Positions 1 to 8,660 are shown, numbered from the stretch's first letter. The stretch: 35,991 nt of DNA from Kiritimatiellia bacterium (GCA_017445365.1 JAFSUH010000054.1:1-35991); one strand, 5' to 3'. The notes: generated by a model not told the origin, from the letters alone. A program made the numbers and translations.

Positions 1-1
1 C

Positions 2-154
2 CGGATCGAGCGGCGGTGGTATCCGAAGGGGACGGACTTCGCAAGGGTGTCCGTGCAGGCGGTGGCGTCCCTGGAAGCGGCCATCAACGGCATCCACCGG
101 CGGTCGCTCGGGGGCCTGACTGCGGCCCAATCCTACGCCCGGGAGAGCGCATGA
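2..154 (+). CDS. IS30-family transposase, C-terminal fragment (5' end outside window)
   Basis: The window opens inside a reading frame of 50 residues (frame 2) that ends with TGA at 152-154. It contains WYPKGTDF followed by about 25 helical residues and an R-R-S-LGG-LTA stretch. This matches the end of IS30-type DDE transposases, where a PKGTDF motif precedes the last helix and the NPRKxLGGxTxxE-like tail. The enzyme would cut and paste its own insertion sequence. Only the tail is in the window, so whether the copy is intact cannot be seen. The bases just after the stop (about 160-185) would hold the right inverted repeat, but I cannot define it without the left end. A GC-rich hairpin (CCCGCC / GGCGGG, 200-214) separates this end from the pgi promoter. 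The family call rests on recognised motif similarity. Confidence 0.72.
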   Translation, partial: RIERRWYPKGTDFARVSVQAVASLEAAINGIHRRSLGGLTAAQSYARESA

Positions 155-228
155 GCCCCACTGGTCCATTTCGCTTGCAATTCACCGGCGGAAAAACCGC
201 CCGCCCCGGGCGGGGGAGCCCAAGCGGA

Positions 229-257
229 TTGCCGCGGCGGCGCTTTTCCGCTACGCT
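229..257 (+). promoter_or_regulatory. Predicted sigma70-type promoter for pgi-uvrC
   Basis: TTGCCG at 229-234 and TACGCT at 252-257 are separated by exactly 17 bases. The start of transcription would fall near 264, giving a leader of about 30 bases before the pgi ATG at 295. The same TTG-N16/18-TA pattern recurs before dnaB, the ABC ATPase gene and pckG. The promoter lies about 75 bases beyond the transposase stop. Confidence 0.5.
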
Positions 258-294
258 GTGCGCAAGTTTTCCACCCCTTCCGAAAGGTTTTCCC

Positions 295-1914
295 ATGCCC
301 CGCCACCCCCGCATCGACCGCACCGCCGAATGGCGCTCCCTCGCGAAGCTCGCCAAGTCCTTCAAGTCCGTCTCCCTGCGCGACCTCTTCGCCGCCGACC
401 CCGCGCGCGGCACCCGCTACGCGCTCGCGTTCGACAAGCTCTACCTCGACTATTCCAAGAACCTCTTCGACGGCGAAGTCCTCTCCCTCCTCCTCGCCCT
501 CGCCGACCGCGCCGGCCTTCCCGCCGCCCGCGAGGCGATGTTCACGGGGCGTAAAATCAACCTCACCGAAAACCGCGCCGTCCTCCACGTGGCCCTGCGC
601 AACCGCTCCAACGCGCCGATTTTCGTGGACGGCAAGGACGTGATGCCCGGCGTCAACGAAGTGCTCTCCCGCATGGCGGACTTCGCCCGCCGCGTGCGCG
701 CCGGCGAATGGGGCGGCGAACCGGGGCGCCGCATCCGCGCGGTCGTCAACATCGGCATCGGCGGAAGCGACTTGGGCCCCGCCATGGCGTACGAAGCCTT
801 GAAGCCCTTCTCCGACCGCGAACTGACTTTCCGGTTCGTCTCCAACGTGGACGGAACGCACGTCTCCGAAGCCCTCCGCGACCTCGACCCCGCCGAGACG
901 CTTTTCATCGTCGCGAGCAAGACCTTCACCACGCAGGAGACGATGGCCAACGCGCACACCGCGCGCGAATGGCTCGTCCGCGCCCTCGGCGAAGAGGCCG
1001 TCCCGCGGCATTTCGTCGCGGTTTCGACGGCGGCGGACAAGGTTGCCGCCTTCGGCATCGGCACGGAAAACATGTTCGGCTTCTGGGACTGGGTCGGCGG
1101 GCGGTACTCGCTTCCGGGCGCCATCGGCCTGAGTTTGATGATTTCCATCGGCCCGGAGAACTTCTTCGCGATGCTCGAGGGGTACCACGCGATGGACAAC
1201 CACTTCCGCACGGCCCCCGCCGCGGAAAACATGCCGGTGATCCTCGCGGTCCTCGGCATCTGGTACGCGAACTTCTTCGGCGCGCAGTCGATGGCGCTCT
1301 TGCCGTACGACCAGTACCTCGCGCGCTTCGCCGCGTACTTCCAGCAGGCCGACATGGAAAGCAACGGCAAGCGCGTCACGCGCCGCGGCAAACCCGTCGG
1401 CGTGACGACCGGCCCCATTGTCTGGGGCGAACCCGGGACCAACGGGCAGCACGCGTTCTACCAGCTGCTCCACCAGGGGACGCGCCTGGTCCCGTGCGAT
1501 TTCATCGGCTTCAAGCGCTCGCAGAACCCCGTGGGCGAACACCACAAGATGCTCATGAGCAACTTCTTCGCGCAGACCGAAGCGCTCGCGTTCGGCCGGA
1601 CGGCGGAGGAAGTGCGCGCGCTGGGCGTGCCGGAGAAGCTGGTGCCGCACCGGGTGTTCCCGGGGTCGCGGCCGACGAACACGATCCTGGCCGACGAGCT
1701 GGACCCCAAGACCTTCGGCGAACTGGTGGCGCTCTACGAGCACAAGATCTTCACGCAGGGCGTCATCTGGGACATCCTCTCGTTCGACCAGTGGGGCGTG
1801 CAGCTGGGCAAGGAGCTGGCGGGGAAGATCCTCCCGGAACTCCGCGACCCGTCGCTGCCGCTGGCGCACGACAGCTCGACCAACGAACTCATCCGCCGCT
1901 TCCGCGAAGGCTGA
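295..1914 (+). CDS. pgi: Glucose-6-phosphate isomerase
   Basis: Cytosolic enzyme of 539 residues that interconverts glucose 6-phosphate and fructose 6-phosphate in glycolysis and gluconeogenesis. Family signatures are clear: [12 protein letters not shown] for the sugar-phosphate site, [24 protein letters not shown] (loop with the catalytic His region), [19 protein letters not shown], and the C-terminal YEHKIFTQG and [13 protein letters not shown] with the catalytic Lys. Length is normal for the long bacterial and eukaryotic type. The frame is open well upstream to position 16, but homology begins only at the ATG at 295. That ATG is preceded by a weak AAAGG and sits about 30 bases after a good promoter. 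uvrC follows 11 bases after the stop, so the two are probably one transcript. The chemical role is certain from motifs; the start is likely. Confidence 0.97.
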   Translation: MPRHPRIDRTAEWRSLAKLAKSFKSVSLRDLFAADPARGTRYALAFDKLYLDYSKNLFDGEVLSLLLALADRAGLPAAREAMFTGRKINLTENRAVLHVALRNRSNAPIFVDGKDVMPGVNEVLSRMADFARRVRAGEWGGEPGRRIRAVVNIGIGGSDLGPAMAYEALKPFSDRELTFRFVSNVDGTHVSEALRDLDPAETLFIVASKTFTTQETMANAHTAREWLVRALGEEAVPRHFVAVSTAADKVAAFGIGTENMFGFWDWVGGRYSLPGAIGLSLMISIGPENFFAMLEGYHAMDNHFRTAPAAENMPVILAVLGIWYANFFGAQSMALLPYDQYLARFAAYFQQADMESNGKRVTRRGKPVGVTTGPIVWGEPGTNGQHAFYQLLHQGTRLVPCDFIGFKRSQNPVGEHHKMLMSNFFAQTEALAFGRTAEEVRALGVPEKLVPHRVFPGSRPTNTILADELDPKTFGELVALYEHKIFTQGVIWDILSFDQWGVQLGKELAGKILPELRDPSLPLAHDSSTNELIRRFREG

Positions 1915-1925
1915 GCGTTCGCGGC

Positions 1926-3398
1926 GTGCAGTCGATCGCGTACAACGAACGCATCCGCGCCAAGGTCGCCGCCCTCCCCGACGGCCCCGGTTGCTACATC
2001 ATGCGCGACCGCCGCGGCAAGATCATCTACGTCGGCAAGGCCGCCTCCCTCCGCCGCCGCGTCGGCGGGTACTTCCGCCCCGCCACCTTCCGTCACGCCG
2101 ACCCGAAGCTCCGGGGGCTCCTCCGCTCCGTCGAAGACCTCGACATCCTCCCGCTCGAAAGCGAGGCGCAGGCGCTCCTGACCGAATCGCGCCTCGTCCA
2201 CGACTACCGTCCGCGCTACAACGTCATGCTCAAGGACGACAAGCGGTTCCTCCTCATCAAGATGCGCCCCGCCGACCCGTTCCCGCGCTTCGAGGCGGTG
2301 CGCCTGCGCAAGGACGACGCCGCGCGCTACTGGGGGCCGTATGCCAACACCGCCGTCGCCCGCGCCTCCCTCGATTTCCTCGCCCGCCATTTCGGTTGCC
2401 GCCGCTGCGCCGAGCGCGTCCCCGGCGCCGAAACCCACCGGCACTGCCACGACGACGTGGTCGCCCGCTGCCTCGCCCCGTGCATCGGCAAGTGCACGCC
2501 CGAAGCCTACCGCGCCGCGGTGGACGAGGCCGCGGCCTTCCTCGACGGCGACCGGCCGCAGGCGCTCGCCCCCTTGCGCGAAGCGATGGAAACGGCCGCG
2601 GCGGAACGGAAATTCGAGCACGCCGCGGCGTTGCGCGACCTCCTGATGCTGCTGGAACGGACGCGCCGCGACCGCGCCGCCGTCCCGCGGACGCCCGCCA
2701 TGGCCGCCGCCGACCGCGAAAAGGGGCTCGCGGCCATCGCGCGCACCCTGTTCCTGCCCGGCCCGCCGCGGCGCATCGAGTGCATCGACATCTCGCACAT
2801 TTCGGGGACCCACGCCGTCGCTTCGCGCGTGGTCGCCGTGGACGGGGTGCCCACGCCGTCGTTGTACCGCCGGTTCCGCATCCGCACCGCGGAGGGCGGC
2901 GACGACCCGGCGAGCATCGCGGAGGTGGTCAAGCGCCGCTTTTCCGGCTCGCTCGCGGGGGAGGAAGCGCCGGATTTGCTCCTCGTCGACGGCGGCATCT
3001 CGCAGACCCGCGCGGCGCGCGCCCCGCTCCCCGGAACGGCGGGGGAGGGGACGGCCCGCGCGGGGCTCGCCAAGCGCTACGAAACCCTCGTCCGCGAGGA
3101 CGGGAGCGAAATCCGCTTCCCCGAAGACTCGCCGGCGTTGCAGATCGTCCGGCGCCTGCGCGACGAGTCGCACCGCTTCGCCATCACCTACCACCGCGGG
3201 TTGCGGGCCAAGGTCATCCGCGAATCGATCCTGGACGACGTGCCGGGCATCGGGCAGGCGAAAAAGCGGGCGCTTTTGAAGCATTTCGGGTCGCTCGCCG
3301 CGATGCGGAAGGCGGCGGCGGACGAACTCGCGGCGGTGCCGGGCATGACCGCCGCCCTCGCGGAAGCCCTGCACGCCGTTCTCCGCCGCGACGGCTGA
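1926..3398 (+). CDS. uvrC: UvrABC excinuclease subunit C, short form
   Basis: Nuclease that makes the two incisions around UvrB-marked DNA damage in nucleotide excision repair. The order of parts fits: GIY-YIG nuclease (GPGCYIMRD, then IYVGKA), a cysteine cluster FGCRRC...HC...RCLAPC likely to bind an iron-sulfur cluster as in other UvrC, a UVR helical segment (about residues 205-240), the RNase H-like nuclease (RIECIDISH with Asp288, LLLVDGG, DESHRFA), and a C-terminal double helix-hairpin-helix (VPGIG, VPGMT). The start is the GTG at 1926; no ATG precedes the conserved N-terminus, and it lies 11 bases after pgi. The product is 490 residues against about 560-610 in well-known UvrC. The shortfall lies between the UVR segment and the RNase H domain. 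The usual DGGKGQ is DGGISQ here. Confidence 0.93.
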   Translation: MQSIAYNERIRAKVAALPDGPGCYIMRDRRGKIIYVGKAASLRRRVGGYFRPATFRHADPKLRGLLRSVEDLDILPLESEAQALLTESRLVHDYRPRYNVMLKDDKRFLLIKMRPADPFPRFEAVRLRKDDAARYWGPYANTAVARASLDFLARHFGCRRCAERVPGAETHRHCHDDVVARCLAPCIGKCTPEAYRAAVDEAAAFLDGDRPQALAPLREAMETAAAERKFEHAAALRDLLMLLERTRRDRAAVPRTPAMAAADREKGLAAIARTLFLPGPPRRIECIDISHISGTHAVASRVVAVDGVPTPSLYRRFRIRTAEGGDDPASIAEVVKRRFSGSLAGEEAPDLLLVDGGISQTRAARAPLPGTAGEGTARAGLAKRYETLVREDGSEIRFPEDSPALQIVRRLRDESHRFAITYHRGLRAKVIRESILDDVPGIGQAKKRALLKHFGSLAAMRKAAADELAAVPGMTAALAEALHAVLRRDG

Positions 3399-3450
3399 TT
3401 TTGCCAAACCTTGGCAAAATGCAGGCAAATTTGCCAAGGATTGGCAAAAT
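3398..3450. repeat. Composite palindrome, copy a (convergent gap uvrC/MFS)
   Basis: Two hairpin arms, TTTTGCCAA-ACC-TTGGCAAAA (3399-3419) and ATTTGCCAA-GGA-TTGGCAAAAT (3429-3450), are about 9 bases apart. The arms are nearly reverse complements of each other. It begins immediately at the uvrC stop and lies between two genes that converge. It belongs to the dispersed family also found at 8452, 19807, 31083, 32504, 34782 and 34856. The central triplets ACC and GGA differ from the common TGT/ACA pair. Confidence 0.85.
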
Positions 3451-3481
3451 GCCCAAAGGCGCGGCGACTGCCGGGGGTGGG

Positions 3482-4780
3482 CTATTTCCGGCCGAAGGAG
3501 GCGGGAATGCGGCTTGGCAGCAACGCCGTCACGGCCGCCGTCGCGAGGCACGCGACCATGACGAGCGAGAAGAACCCGGCATATCCCAGCCGCACCTGCA
3601 ACGCCCCCGCGGCGAAACCCGGCAGCATCATGCTCATCGCCATGAACGCCGTGCACACCGCGTAGTGCGAAGTCGGGTACTCCCCTTGCGAGAACCACAT
3701 CATGAAAAGCATGTACGCCGTCCACCCGAAGCCGTAGCCGAACTGGTCGCACGCCACGCACGCGCACACCGGCCACGGCCCCGCGGGGGGGAACAGCGCG
3801 AGGTACAGGTACGCCGCGCACGGCAGGGCCAGGCTCGCCGCCATCGGCCAGAGCGCCTTCCGCAAGCCGACCTTCGCGGCGTACACCCCGCCGGCGATGC
3901 CGCCGAGCGTCAACGCCGCGACGCCCACGGTGCCGTACGCCAGGCCCGACTGCGCGGTCGTGAGGCCCAGCCCGCCCGCTTCCCGCGTGTCAAGCAAAAA
4001 TGGCGAAAGCATCTTCACCGCGAGCGCTTCGGGCAGGCGGTAGAGGAGGAGGAACGCGAGCGCCGGGGCGATGCCGGGCTTGCGGAAGAAGGTCGCGAAG
4101 GCCCGCAAAAACGCGCGGCCGCCGCACCCTTCCGGCGCGGGGGCGGCCCGCCCCTCCGGCTTCGGGAGCGCGGCGAGGTGCCAGACGCCGACGAGGAGCA
4201 GGAGCGCGGCGCACCCCACGAGGGTCGCGCTCCATGCGCGCGGAACGTCGCCGAGGCGCATTTCGAGCATCCCCGCGACGACGACGAGAACGCCTTGTCC
4301 GAAGACGCTGGCGATGCGGTAGAAGGTGCTCCGGATGCCGACGAAAAGGCTCTGCCGGTGCGCGTCGAGGGCGAGGAGGTAAAACCCGTCCGCCGCGATG
4401 TCGTGGGTGGCCGAGAGCACCGCCGCGAGGTGGAAGAGGACGAGAGACGGCACGAACGGGCCGAGCGACGCGCCGATGCGCTTCGGCAGGACGAACGCCA
4501 CCGCGGTGAAGCAGGCCGCGAGCGCGAGCTGCATCGCGAGAATCCACCAGCGCTTCGAGCGGACGACGTCCACCAGCGGGCTCCAGAGGGGCTTGACGAC
4601 CCACGGCAGGTACAGCAGCGACGTCCACGCCGCCAGCTCCGCGTTGCCCATGCCGAGGCGCTTGAACATCACCACGGAGAGGTTGTTGACGAGGAAGTAC
4701 GGGACGCCTTCGGCGAAGTAGAGCGTGGGAATCCACGCCCACGGGGACGGGGCGGCGTCGGGCTTGGGGTCGTCGTCCAT
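3482..4780 (-). CDS. MFS transporter, AmpG/PAT-like
   Basis: Integral inner-membrane permease of 432 residues with about 12 predicted membrane spans. The N-terminus (LYFAEGVPYFLVNNL, then LPWVVKPLWSPLVD) resembles the AmpG / acetyl-CoA transporter (PAT, SLC33) branch of the major facilitator superfamily. There the first helix carries a YFxEGxPY-like sequence and the loop after helix 2 carries KPLW.PLVD. AmpG proteins import muropeptides for cell-wall recycling; the substrate here cannot be read from sequence. The ATG at 4780 lies only 3 bases after the argD stop, so it is the third gene of an argB-argD-MFS transcript. That position would equally allow a role in amino acid or peptide transport. 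It converges with uvrC across a composite palindrome. Confidence 0.85.
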   Translation of the reverse strand: MDDDPKPDAAPSPWAWIPTLYFAEGVPYFLVNNLSVVMFKRLGMGNAELAAWTSLLYLPWVVKPLWSPLVDVVRSKRWWILAMQLALAACFTAVAFVLPKRIGASLGPFVPSLVLFHLAAVLSATHDIAADGFYLLALDAHRQSLFVGIRSTFYRIASVFGQGVLVVVAGMLEMRLGDVPRAWSATLVGCAALLLLVGVWHLAALPKPEGRAAPAPEGCGGRAFLRAFATFFRKPGIAPALAFLLLYRLPEALAVKMLSPFLLDTREAGGLGLTTAQSGLAYGTVGVAALTLGGIAGGVYAAKVGLRKALWPMAASLALPCAAYLYLALFPPAGPWPVCACVACDQFGYGFGWTAYMLFMMWFSQGEYPTSHYAVCTAFMAMSMMLPGFAAGALQVRLGYAGFFSLVMVACLATAAVTALLPSRIPASFGRK

Positions 4781-4783
4781 GGG

Positions 4784-5956
4784 TCAGCGCGCGAAGGCGG
4801 TTTTGGCGGCGGCGAGGGCTTCGGCGACTTCCCCGGCGCCGATGTTGAGCGGCGGCACCAGCCGGATGACGTTCTCGCCCGTCAAAATCGCGAGCAACCC
4901 CGCCTTGCGCATCGCTTCGACATGCGGCGCGGCGGGCCCCGCCGTTTCGACCCCGATCATGAGGCCGCGGCCGCGCACGTCGGCTATCGGCGCTCCCGCT
5001 TCGCGCAGGGCGCGGAAGCCCGCCAGGAGCTCTTCCCCGCGCGCTTTTGCATTGTCAAGCAAATTCTCTCTTTCGATGACATCGATCACCGTCCGCGCAA
5101 CCGCGCAGGCGAGCGGATTGCCGCCGAAGGTCGTCCCGTGCGCGCCGGGAGTGAAGATGTCCGAAAGTTTTTCGCCCGCCACGGCGGCGCCGACGGGAAA
5201 TCCGTTGCCCAGCCCCTTGGCGACGGAAAAGGCGTCGGGCGCGATATCGGCGTGCCGGAAGGCGAACCAGTCGCCCGTCCGGCCCATGCCGCATTGCACT
5301 TCGTCGCAAAGGAGGAGCATGTTTCTCTCGTCGCAGAGCCGCCGCAGGCCGCGGAGGAATCCGTCCGTCGCGGGCGTCACGCCGCCCTCGCCCTGGATGG
5401 CCTCGACGAGAACCGCGGCGGTGTCGTTTCCGGCGACGCGCGCGACATCGTCCAGGTCGTTGTATTTCGCGAAGGCGAACCCCGGCATGTCCGGGCCGAA
5501 CCCGTCGCGGTACTTGGCCTTCCATGTCGCCGCGAGGGTCGCGAGCGTCCGGCCGTGGAAGGAGTGCTCGAAGGCGACAATGCGGTTTTTCCCGCGCGCG
5601 TTGCCCCATTTGCGCGCGAGCTTGATCAGGCACTCGTTGGCTTCCGCGCCGGAGTTGGCGAAGAAGCTCCGTCCGCCGAGGCCGCCGACGGCGGCGAGAC
5701 GCGCCGCGAGCCGCGGCGCGTGTTCGTTGACGAAAAGATTGGAGCAGTGCGTGAGCTTCGCCGCCTGTGCGGAAAGGGTTTCGAGCACCGCGGGGTGGGC
5801 GTGGCCGAGGACGCAGACGGCGATGCCGGCGGTGAAATCGAGGTATTCGCGGCCGGTTTCGTCGGTCACGCGCGCGCCGCGGCCGGAGACGAGAACGGGC
5901 CCGGGCGCATAGGTGTGCATCTGCCAGCGGTCGAAAAGTTCCCGTGTTTCGCTCAT
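4784..5956 (-). CDS. argD: Acetylornithine aminotransferase
   Basis: PLP-dependent class III aminotransferase of 390 residues that converts N-acetylglutamate 5-semialdehyde to N-acetylornithine in arginine synthesis. Visible features are the SGAEANE motif (102-108), the FHGRT loop (133-137), EAIQGEGG (185-192), CDEVQCGMGRTG with Asp218 and Gln221 contacting the cofactor, VAKGLGNGFPVGA with the PLP Lys247, and the GTTFGGNPLA loop. Length is typical. Its ATG overlaps the argB stop in an ATGA (5953-5956), so translation is probably coupled. Many family members also accept succinyldiaminopimelate; pairing with argB makes the arginine role most likely. Confidence 0.95.
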   Translation of the reverse strand: MSETRELFDRWQMHTYAPGPVLVSGRGARVTDETGREYLDFTAGIAVCVLGHAHPAVLETLSAQAAKLTHCSNLFVNEHAPRLAARLAAVGGLGGRSFFANSGAEANECLIKLARKWGNARGKNRIVAFEHSFHGRTLATLAATWKAKYRDGFGPDMPGFAFAKYNDLDDVARVAGNDTAAVLVEAIQGEGGVTPATDGFLRGLRRLCDERNMLLLCDEVQCGMGRTGDWFAFRHADIAPDAFSVAKGLGNGFPVGAAVAGEKLSDIFTPGAHGTTFGGNPLACAVARTVIDVIERENLLDNAKARGEELLAGFRALREAGAPIADVRGRGLMIGVETAGPAAPHVEAMRKAGLLAILTGENVIRLVPPLNIGAGEVAEALAAAKTAFAR

Positions 5957-6840
5957 TTCGAATCTCCCTGGCGGACGATTTCCGTGCCGACGCCGCGGTC
6001 GGTGAAAAGCTCCAGGAGGAGCGAGTGCGGCAGGGCGGCATCGACGATGTGGGTCTTCCGGACGCCGCTCGCGAGCGCCTTGAGCGCGCCGCCGATTTTG
6101 GGAAGCATGCCGCCCGCGATGGTGCCGTCGGCGATGAGTTTCTCGACTTCGGAGAGGGCGAGCGTGGAAAGAAGGCTCGAGCGGTCGGACGGGTCGGCGA
6201 GCAGGCCGGGCACGTCGCTCAAAAACACCAGCTTGCGCGCGTGGACGGCAGTCGCGAGCGCGGCGGCCGCGGCGTCCGCGTTGATGTTGTACATCTGCCC
6301 CGCCTCGTCGCGCGCGAAGGGGGTGATGACGGGGGTGATGCCGCTTTCGAGGAAGGCCTTGGCCGGTTCGGCGTCGGCGGCGGTCACGTCGCCCACGAAA
6401 CCCCAGTCGAGGGTCTCGCCCGTGGCCGGGTCGGTGCCGGTGCGGCGGACGGCGGTGAGGATGTCCTCGCCGTAGAGCGCGCGCGCCTTGCAGCCGAGGG
6501 CGTTCAGGCGTTTGACGAGGGAGGGGTTGACCTCGCGGTTGAGGACCCGCTCGACCACGTCGAGGGTGGCCTCGTCGGTGACGCGCAGGCCGGCGAGGAA
6601 GTTCGGGGCGATGCCGCGCGCGCGGAGGGCGGCGTTGATGGCCTTGCCGCCGCCGTGGACGACGACGGGCCGCATCCCGACGCAGGCCATGAAGGCGATG
6701 TCCTGGAGGATGCCGTCGACGACGGTGGGGTCTTCCATGGACGAGCCGCCGAACTTGACGACGACGGTTTCGCCGCGGAAGCGCTGGATGTACGGGAGGG
6801 CCTCGATGAGGACGGACGCTTTTTCTTGCAACGTGAGCAT
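5953..6840 (-). CDS. argB: Acetylglutamate kinase
   Basis: Phosphorylates N-acetyl-L-glutamate with ATP, the second step of arginine synthesis. The 295-residue product has VVKFGGSSM (27-35), VVVHGGGKAIN (59-69) for the substrate and ATP loops, the FVGDV motif, NINADAAAAALA, LSDVPGLL and the C-terminal GGMLPKIGGALKAL with the nucleotide-binding Lys. The N-terminus has about 20 residues before the first strand, so a kinked N-terminal helix as in arginine-inhibited hexameric enzymes is possible; feedback inhibition is an inference. It is the first gene of the minus-strand arg unit. No clear Shine-Dalgarno sequence precedes the ATG. The 188-base gap to dnaB is a divergent promoter region. Confidence 0.95.
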   Translation of the reverse strand: MLTLQEKASVLIEALPYIQRFRGETVVVKFGGSSMEDPTVVDGILQDIAFMACVGMRPVVVHGGGKAINAALRARGIAPNFLAGLRVTDEATLDVVERVLNREVNPSLVKRLNALGCKARALYGEDILTAVRRTGTDPATGETLDWGFVGDVTAADAEPAKAFLESGITPVITPFARDEAGQMYNINADAAAAALATAVHARKLVFLSDVPGLLADPSDRSSLLSTLALSEVEKLIADGTIAGGMLPKIGGALKALASGVRKTHIVDAALPHSLLLELFTDRGVGTEIVRQGDSK

Positions 6841-6928
6841 GGGAGGGGGTTCCGGGGGTTGGACGCGCGGGATACTCCGCGCGCGCGGCGCAAAAATCCA
6901 CACAAAAAAGCGCCGCCGCGCGCTTGGG

Positions 6929-6958
6929 TTGGCAACGGGGCGGGGGAGGGTGTATCGT
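6929..6958 (+). promoter_or_regulatory. Predicted sigma70-type promoter for dnaB
   Basis: TTGGCA (6929-6934) and TATCGT (6953-6958) are spaced by 18 bases, with transcription starting near 6965 and a leader of about 64 bases. It lies in the divergent gap between argB and dnaB. I could not find an equally good promoter for argB on the other strand. Confidence 0.45.
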
Positions 6959-7028
6959 GCGGGGGCATGCGCGGAGGAGGTGCCGGCACCCTGCCCGCAC
7001 GCCCGTCCCCTTTCCCCGAAAGTTTCCC

Positions 7029-8438
7029 ATGACCCCTTCCGACAAAACCCCCGATTCCTCCGCCTCCGCCCGCAACGCGCCCGCGGGGCGCATCCCGCCG
7101 CATTCCGCCGAGGCCGAACGCGGGCTTTTGGGGTCCCTCCTCCTCGACCCGCAGAACGCCCTCGCCATCGCCGAACAGGCGCGCCTGACCAAAGACTCCT
7201 TCTTCGTGAACTCCCACCAGCTGGTGTACGAGGCCATCGTCGATCTCGCCGCCACCCCCGGCGCGCCGGTCGATTACCTCGCCGTCGCCGAACGCCAGCG
7301 CGCCCGCGGCCAGCTGGAAGCCGTCGGCGGGACCGAGGAACTCGCCCGCCTGGTCGACGCGACGCCGACCGCGGCACACGCGCAGTACTACACCGATTTG
7401 GTCGCCGACGCGGCCCTGCGCCGCGGCATCATCCGCGCCTCCGACGAGGCGATTTCCGCCTCCTTCTCCGACGAGCTCGACGCCAACGACCTTCTCGCTT
7501 CCGTCGAGCAGACCTTCCTTTCCCTGCGCCCCGAATCGAAGAAGGAAAAGCCCTGGAAGGACGTCATCGGAAGCGAGATGCGCGAAATCTACCGCCTCGT
7601 GGAGGAGAAGAAGGGCATCACGGGGCTGTCGACCGGCTTCGTCGATCTCGACCAGAAGCTGCAAGGGCTCCACCCGGGCGAGATGATTGTCCTCGCGGCG
7701 CGGCCGAGCATGGGGAAGACGAGTCTGGCGATGAACATCGCGGAAAACGTCGCGATGGGCGCGCGCAACCTCCCGCCGACGGGCGTGGCGGTGTTTTCGC
7801 TGGAAATGACGCCGGCGGCGCTGGCGCGGCGCATGCTCTGCGGCCGGGCGCGGGTGCGGGGGAGCGACCTGGTGGAAGGCAACGTCACCAACGAGCAGAT
7901 GATCGCCTTGGGGCGGGCGGCGGAGGAGCTGGCGGCGGCTCCGATCTACGTGGACAACACGCCGGGCATGGAAGCGCCCGCGCTCATGAGTTCGGCGCGG
8001 CGGGCGAAGCTCAAGTACGGCATCGGGCTCGTGGTCATCGACTACCTGCAGCTGATGAACTACAACAAGTTCGCCCGCGACGGCCGCCAGCGCGAAACCG
8101 CGGCGATTTCGCAGATGGTCAAGGCCCTCGCGACGGAGCTGGACGTGCCGGTGATTGTCCTGAGCCAGCTTTCCCGCAACCCGGAAATGCGCGAGAGGAA
8201 CGCGGTGCCGCGGCTGAGCGACCTCCGCGATTCGGGGGCAATCGAGCAGGACGCGGACGTGGTGCTGCTGCTGCGCCGCCCGTGCAAATACCCGTCGGAC
8301 AAGAACTCGAGCGACGAGCGGCTGGCGATCGTGGATGTCGCCAAGCAGCGAAACGGGGCGACGGGCGAGGTGCAGCTGGACTTCGACGCGGCGTTCACCC
8401 GCTTCGGCAACCGCGCCACCCCCGCGACCGACATCTAG
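7029..8438 (+). CDS. dnaB: Replicative DNA helicase DnaB
   Basis: Hexameric 5'-3' helicase that unwinds the replication fork and recruits primase. The 469-residue product has the N-terminal DnaB domain (PPHSAEAERGLLGSLLLD, about 23-40; VDATPTAAHAQYY), a linker helix, and a RecA-like ATPase C-terminal domain. That domain carries Walker A ARPSMGKTS (224-232, Lys230), the SLEM motif, Walker B VVIDYLQLM (335-343), LSQLSRNPE and the LSDLRDSGAIEQDAD arginine-finger region. No intein interrupts the P-loop. The frame is open upstream, but the ATG at 7029 matches family N-termini and follows the promoter at a sensible distance. A composite palindrome follows 13 bases after the stop. Confidence 0.97.
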   Translation: MTPSDKTPDSSASARNAPAGRIPPHSAEAERGLLGSLLLDPQNALAIAEQARLTKDSFFVNSHQLVYEAIVDLAATPGAPVDYLAVAERQRARGQLEAVGGTEELARLVDATPTAAHAQYYTDLVADAALRRGIIRASDEAISASFSDELDANDLLASVEQTFLSLRPESKKEKPWKDVIGSEMREIYRLVEEKKGITGLSTGFVDLDQKLQGLHPGEMIVLAARPSMGKTSLAMNIAENVAMGARNLPPTGVAVFSLEMTPAALARRMLCGRARVRGSDLVEGNVTNEQMIALGRAAEELAAAPIYVDNTPGMEAPALMSSARRAKLKYGIGLVVIDYLQLMNYNKFARDGRQRETAAISQMVKALATELDVPVIVLSQLSRNPEMRERNAVPRLSDLRDSGAIEQDADVVLLLRRPCKYPSDKNSSDERLAIVDVAKQRNGATGEVQLDFDAAFTRFGNRATPATDI

Positions 8439-8451
8439 GGCCGGACGGCAT

Positions 8452-8502
8452 TTTGCCAATGTTTGGCAAAAACGGGCCGGATTTGCCAAACATTGGCAAA
8501 AC
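8452..8502. repeat. Composite palindrome, copy b (after dnaB)
   Basis: Arm 1 is TTTTGCCAA-TGT-TTGGCAAAA (8452-8472). Arm 2 is TTTGCCAA-ACA-TTGGCAAAA (8483-8502). The linker is about 10 bases. Over the 13-base cores, arm 2 is the exact reverse complement of arm 1, making this the most perfect copy in the window. Confidence 0.9.
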
Positions 8503-8546
8503 GCTTTTCGGGCGCGGCGGGTGAGGTCCGGCTTGCAAGCGGAAGG

Positions 8547-8604
8547 GGCGCTGCACGGCGGAGCCGTGGGAGCGCCGCAAGCAAGGTGCCTCCGGCACCC
8601 TTGC
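8547..8604 (+). other. Structured leader: two GC-rich hairpins before the ABC gene
   Basis: The first structure has an outer stem GGCGCT / AGCGCC (8547-8552, 8571-8576) enclosing CACGGC-GGA-GCCGTG (8554-8568). The second is GCAAGGTGCC-TCC-GGCACCCTTGC (8581-8604), perfect except for one bulged C. Its right arm contains the predicted -35 box TTGCGC. A palindrome GCTTGCAAGC (8531-8540) lies just upstream. No U-tract follows, so these are not ordinary terminators. They may be an operator region or another dispersed repeat. Confidence 0.55.
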
Positions 8605-8629
8605 GCGAGGCGCGCGGGCGTGGTACAAA
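8601..8629 (+). promoter_or_regulatory. Predicted sigma70-type promoter for the ABC ATPase gene
   Basis: TTGCGC (8601-8606) and TACAAA (8624-8629) are 17 bases apart. The leader would be about 25 bases and includes the strong GGAGG (8651-8655) placed 5 bases before the ATG at 8661. The -35 box overlaps the 3' arm of a hairpin-forming repeat. Confidence 0.6.
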
Positions 8630-8660
8630 ATAAGGAAATCGTTTCACCCCGGAGGCCTCC

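Noticed and set aside
3399-3450. Composite palindromes as intrinsic terminators
   Set aside because: The hairpins are followed by A-runs and linker, not a U-tract, on either strand, and real terminators elsewhere in the window look quite different.
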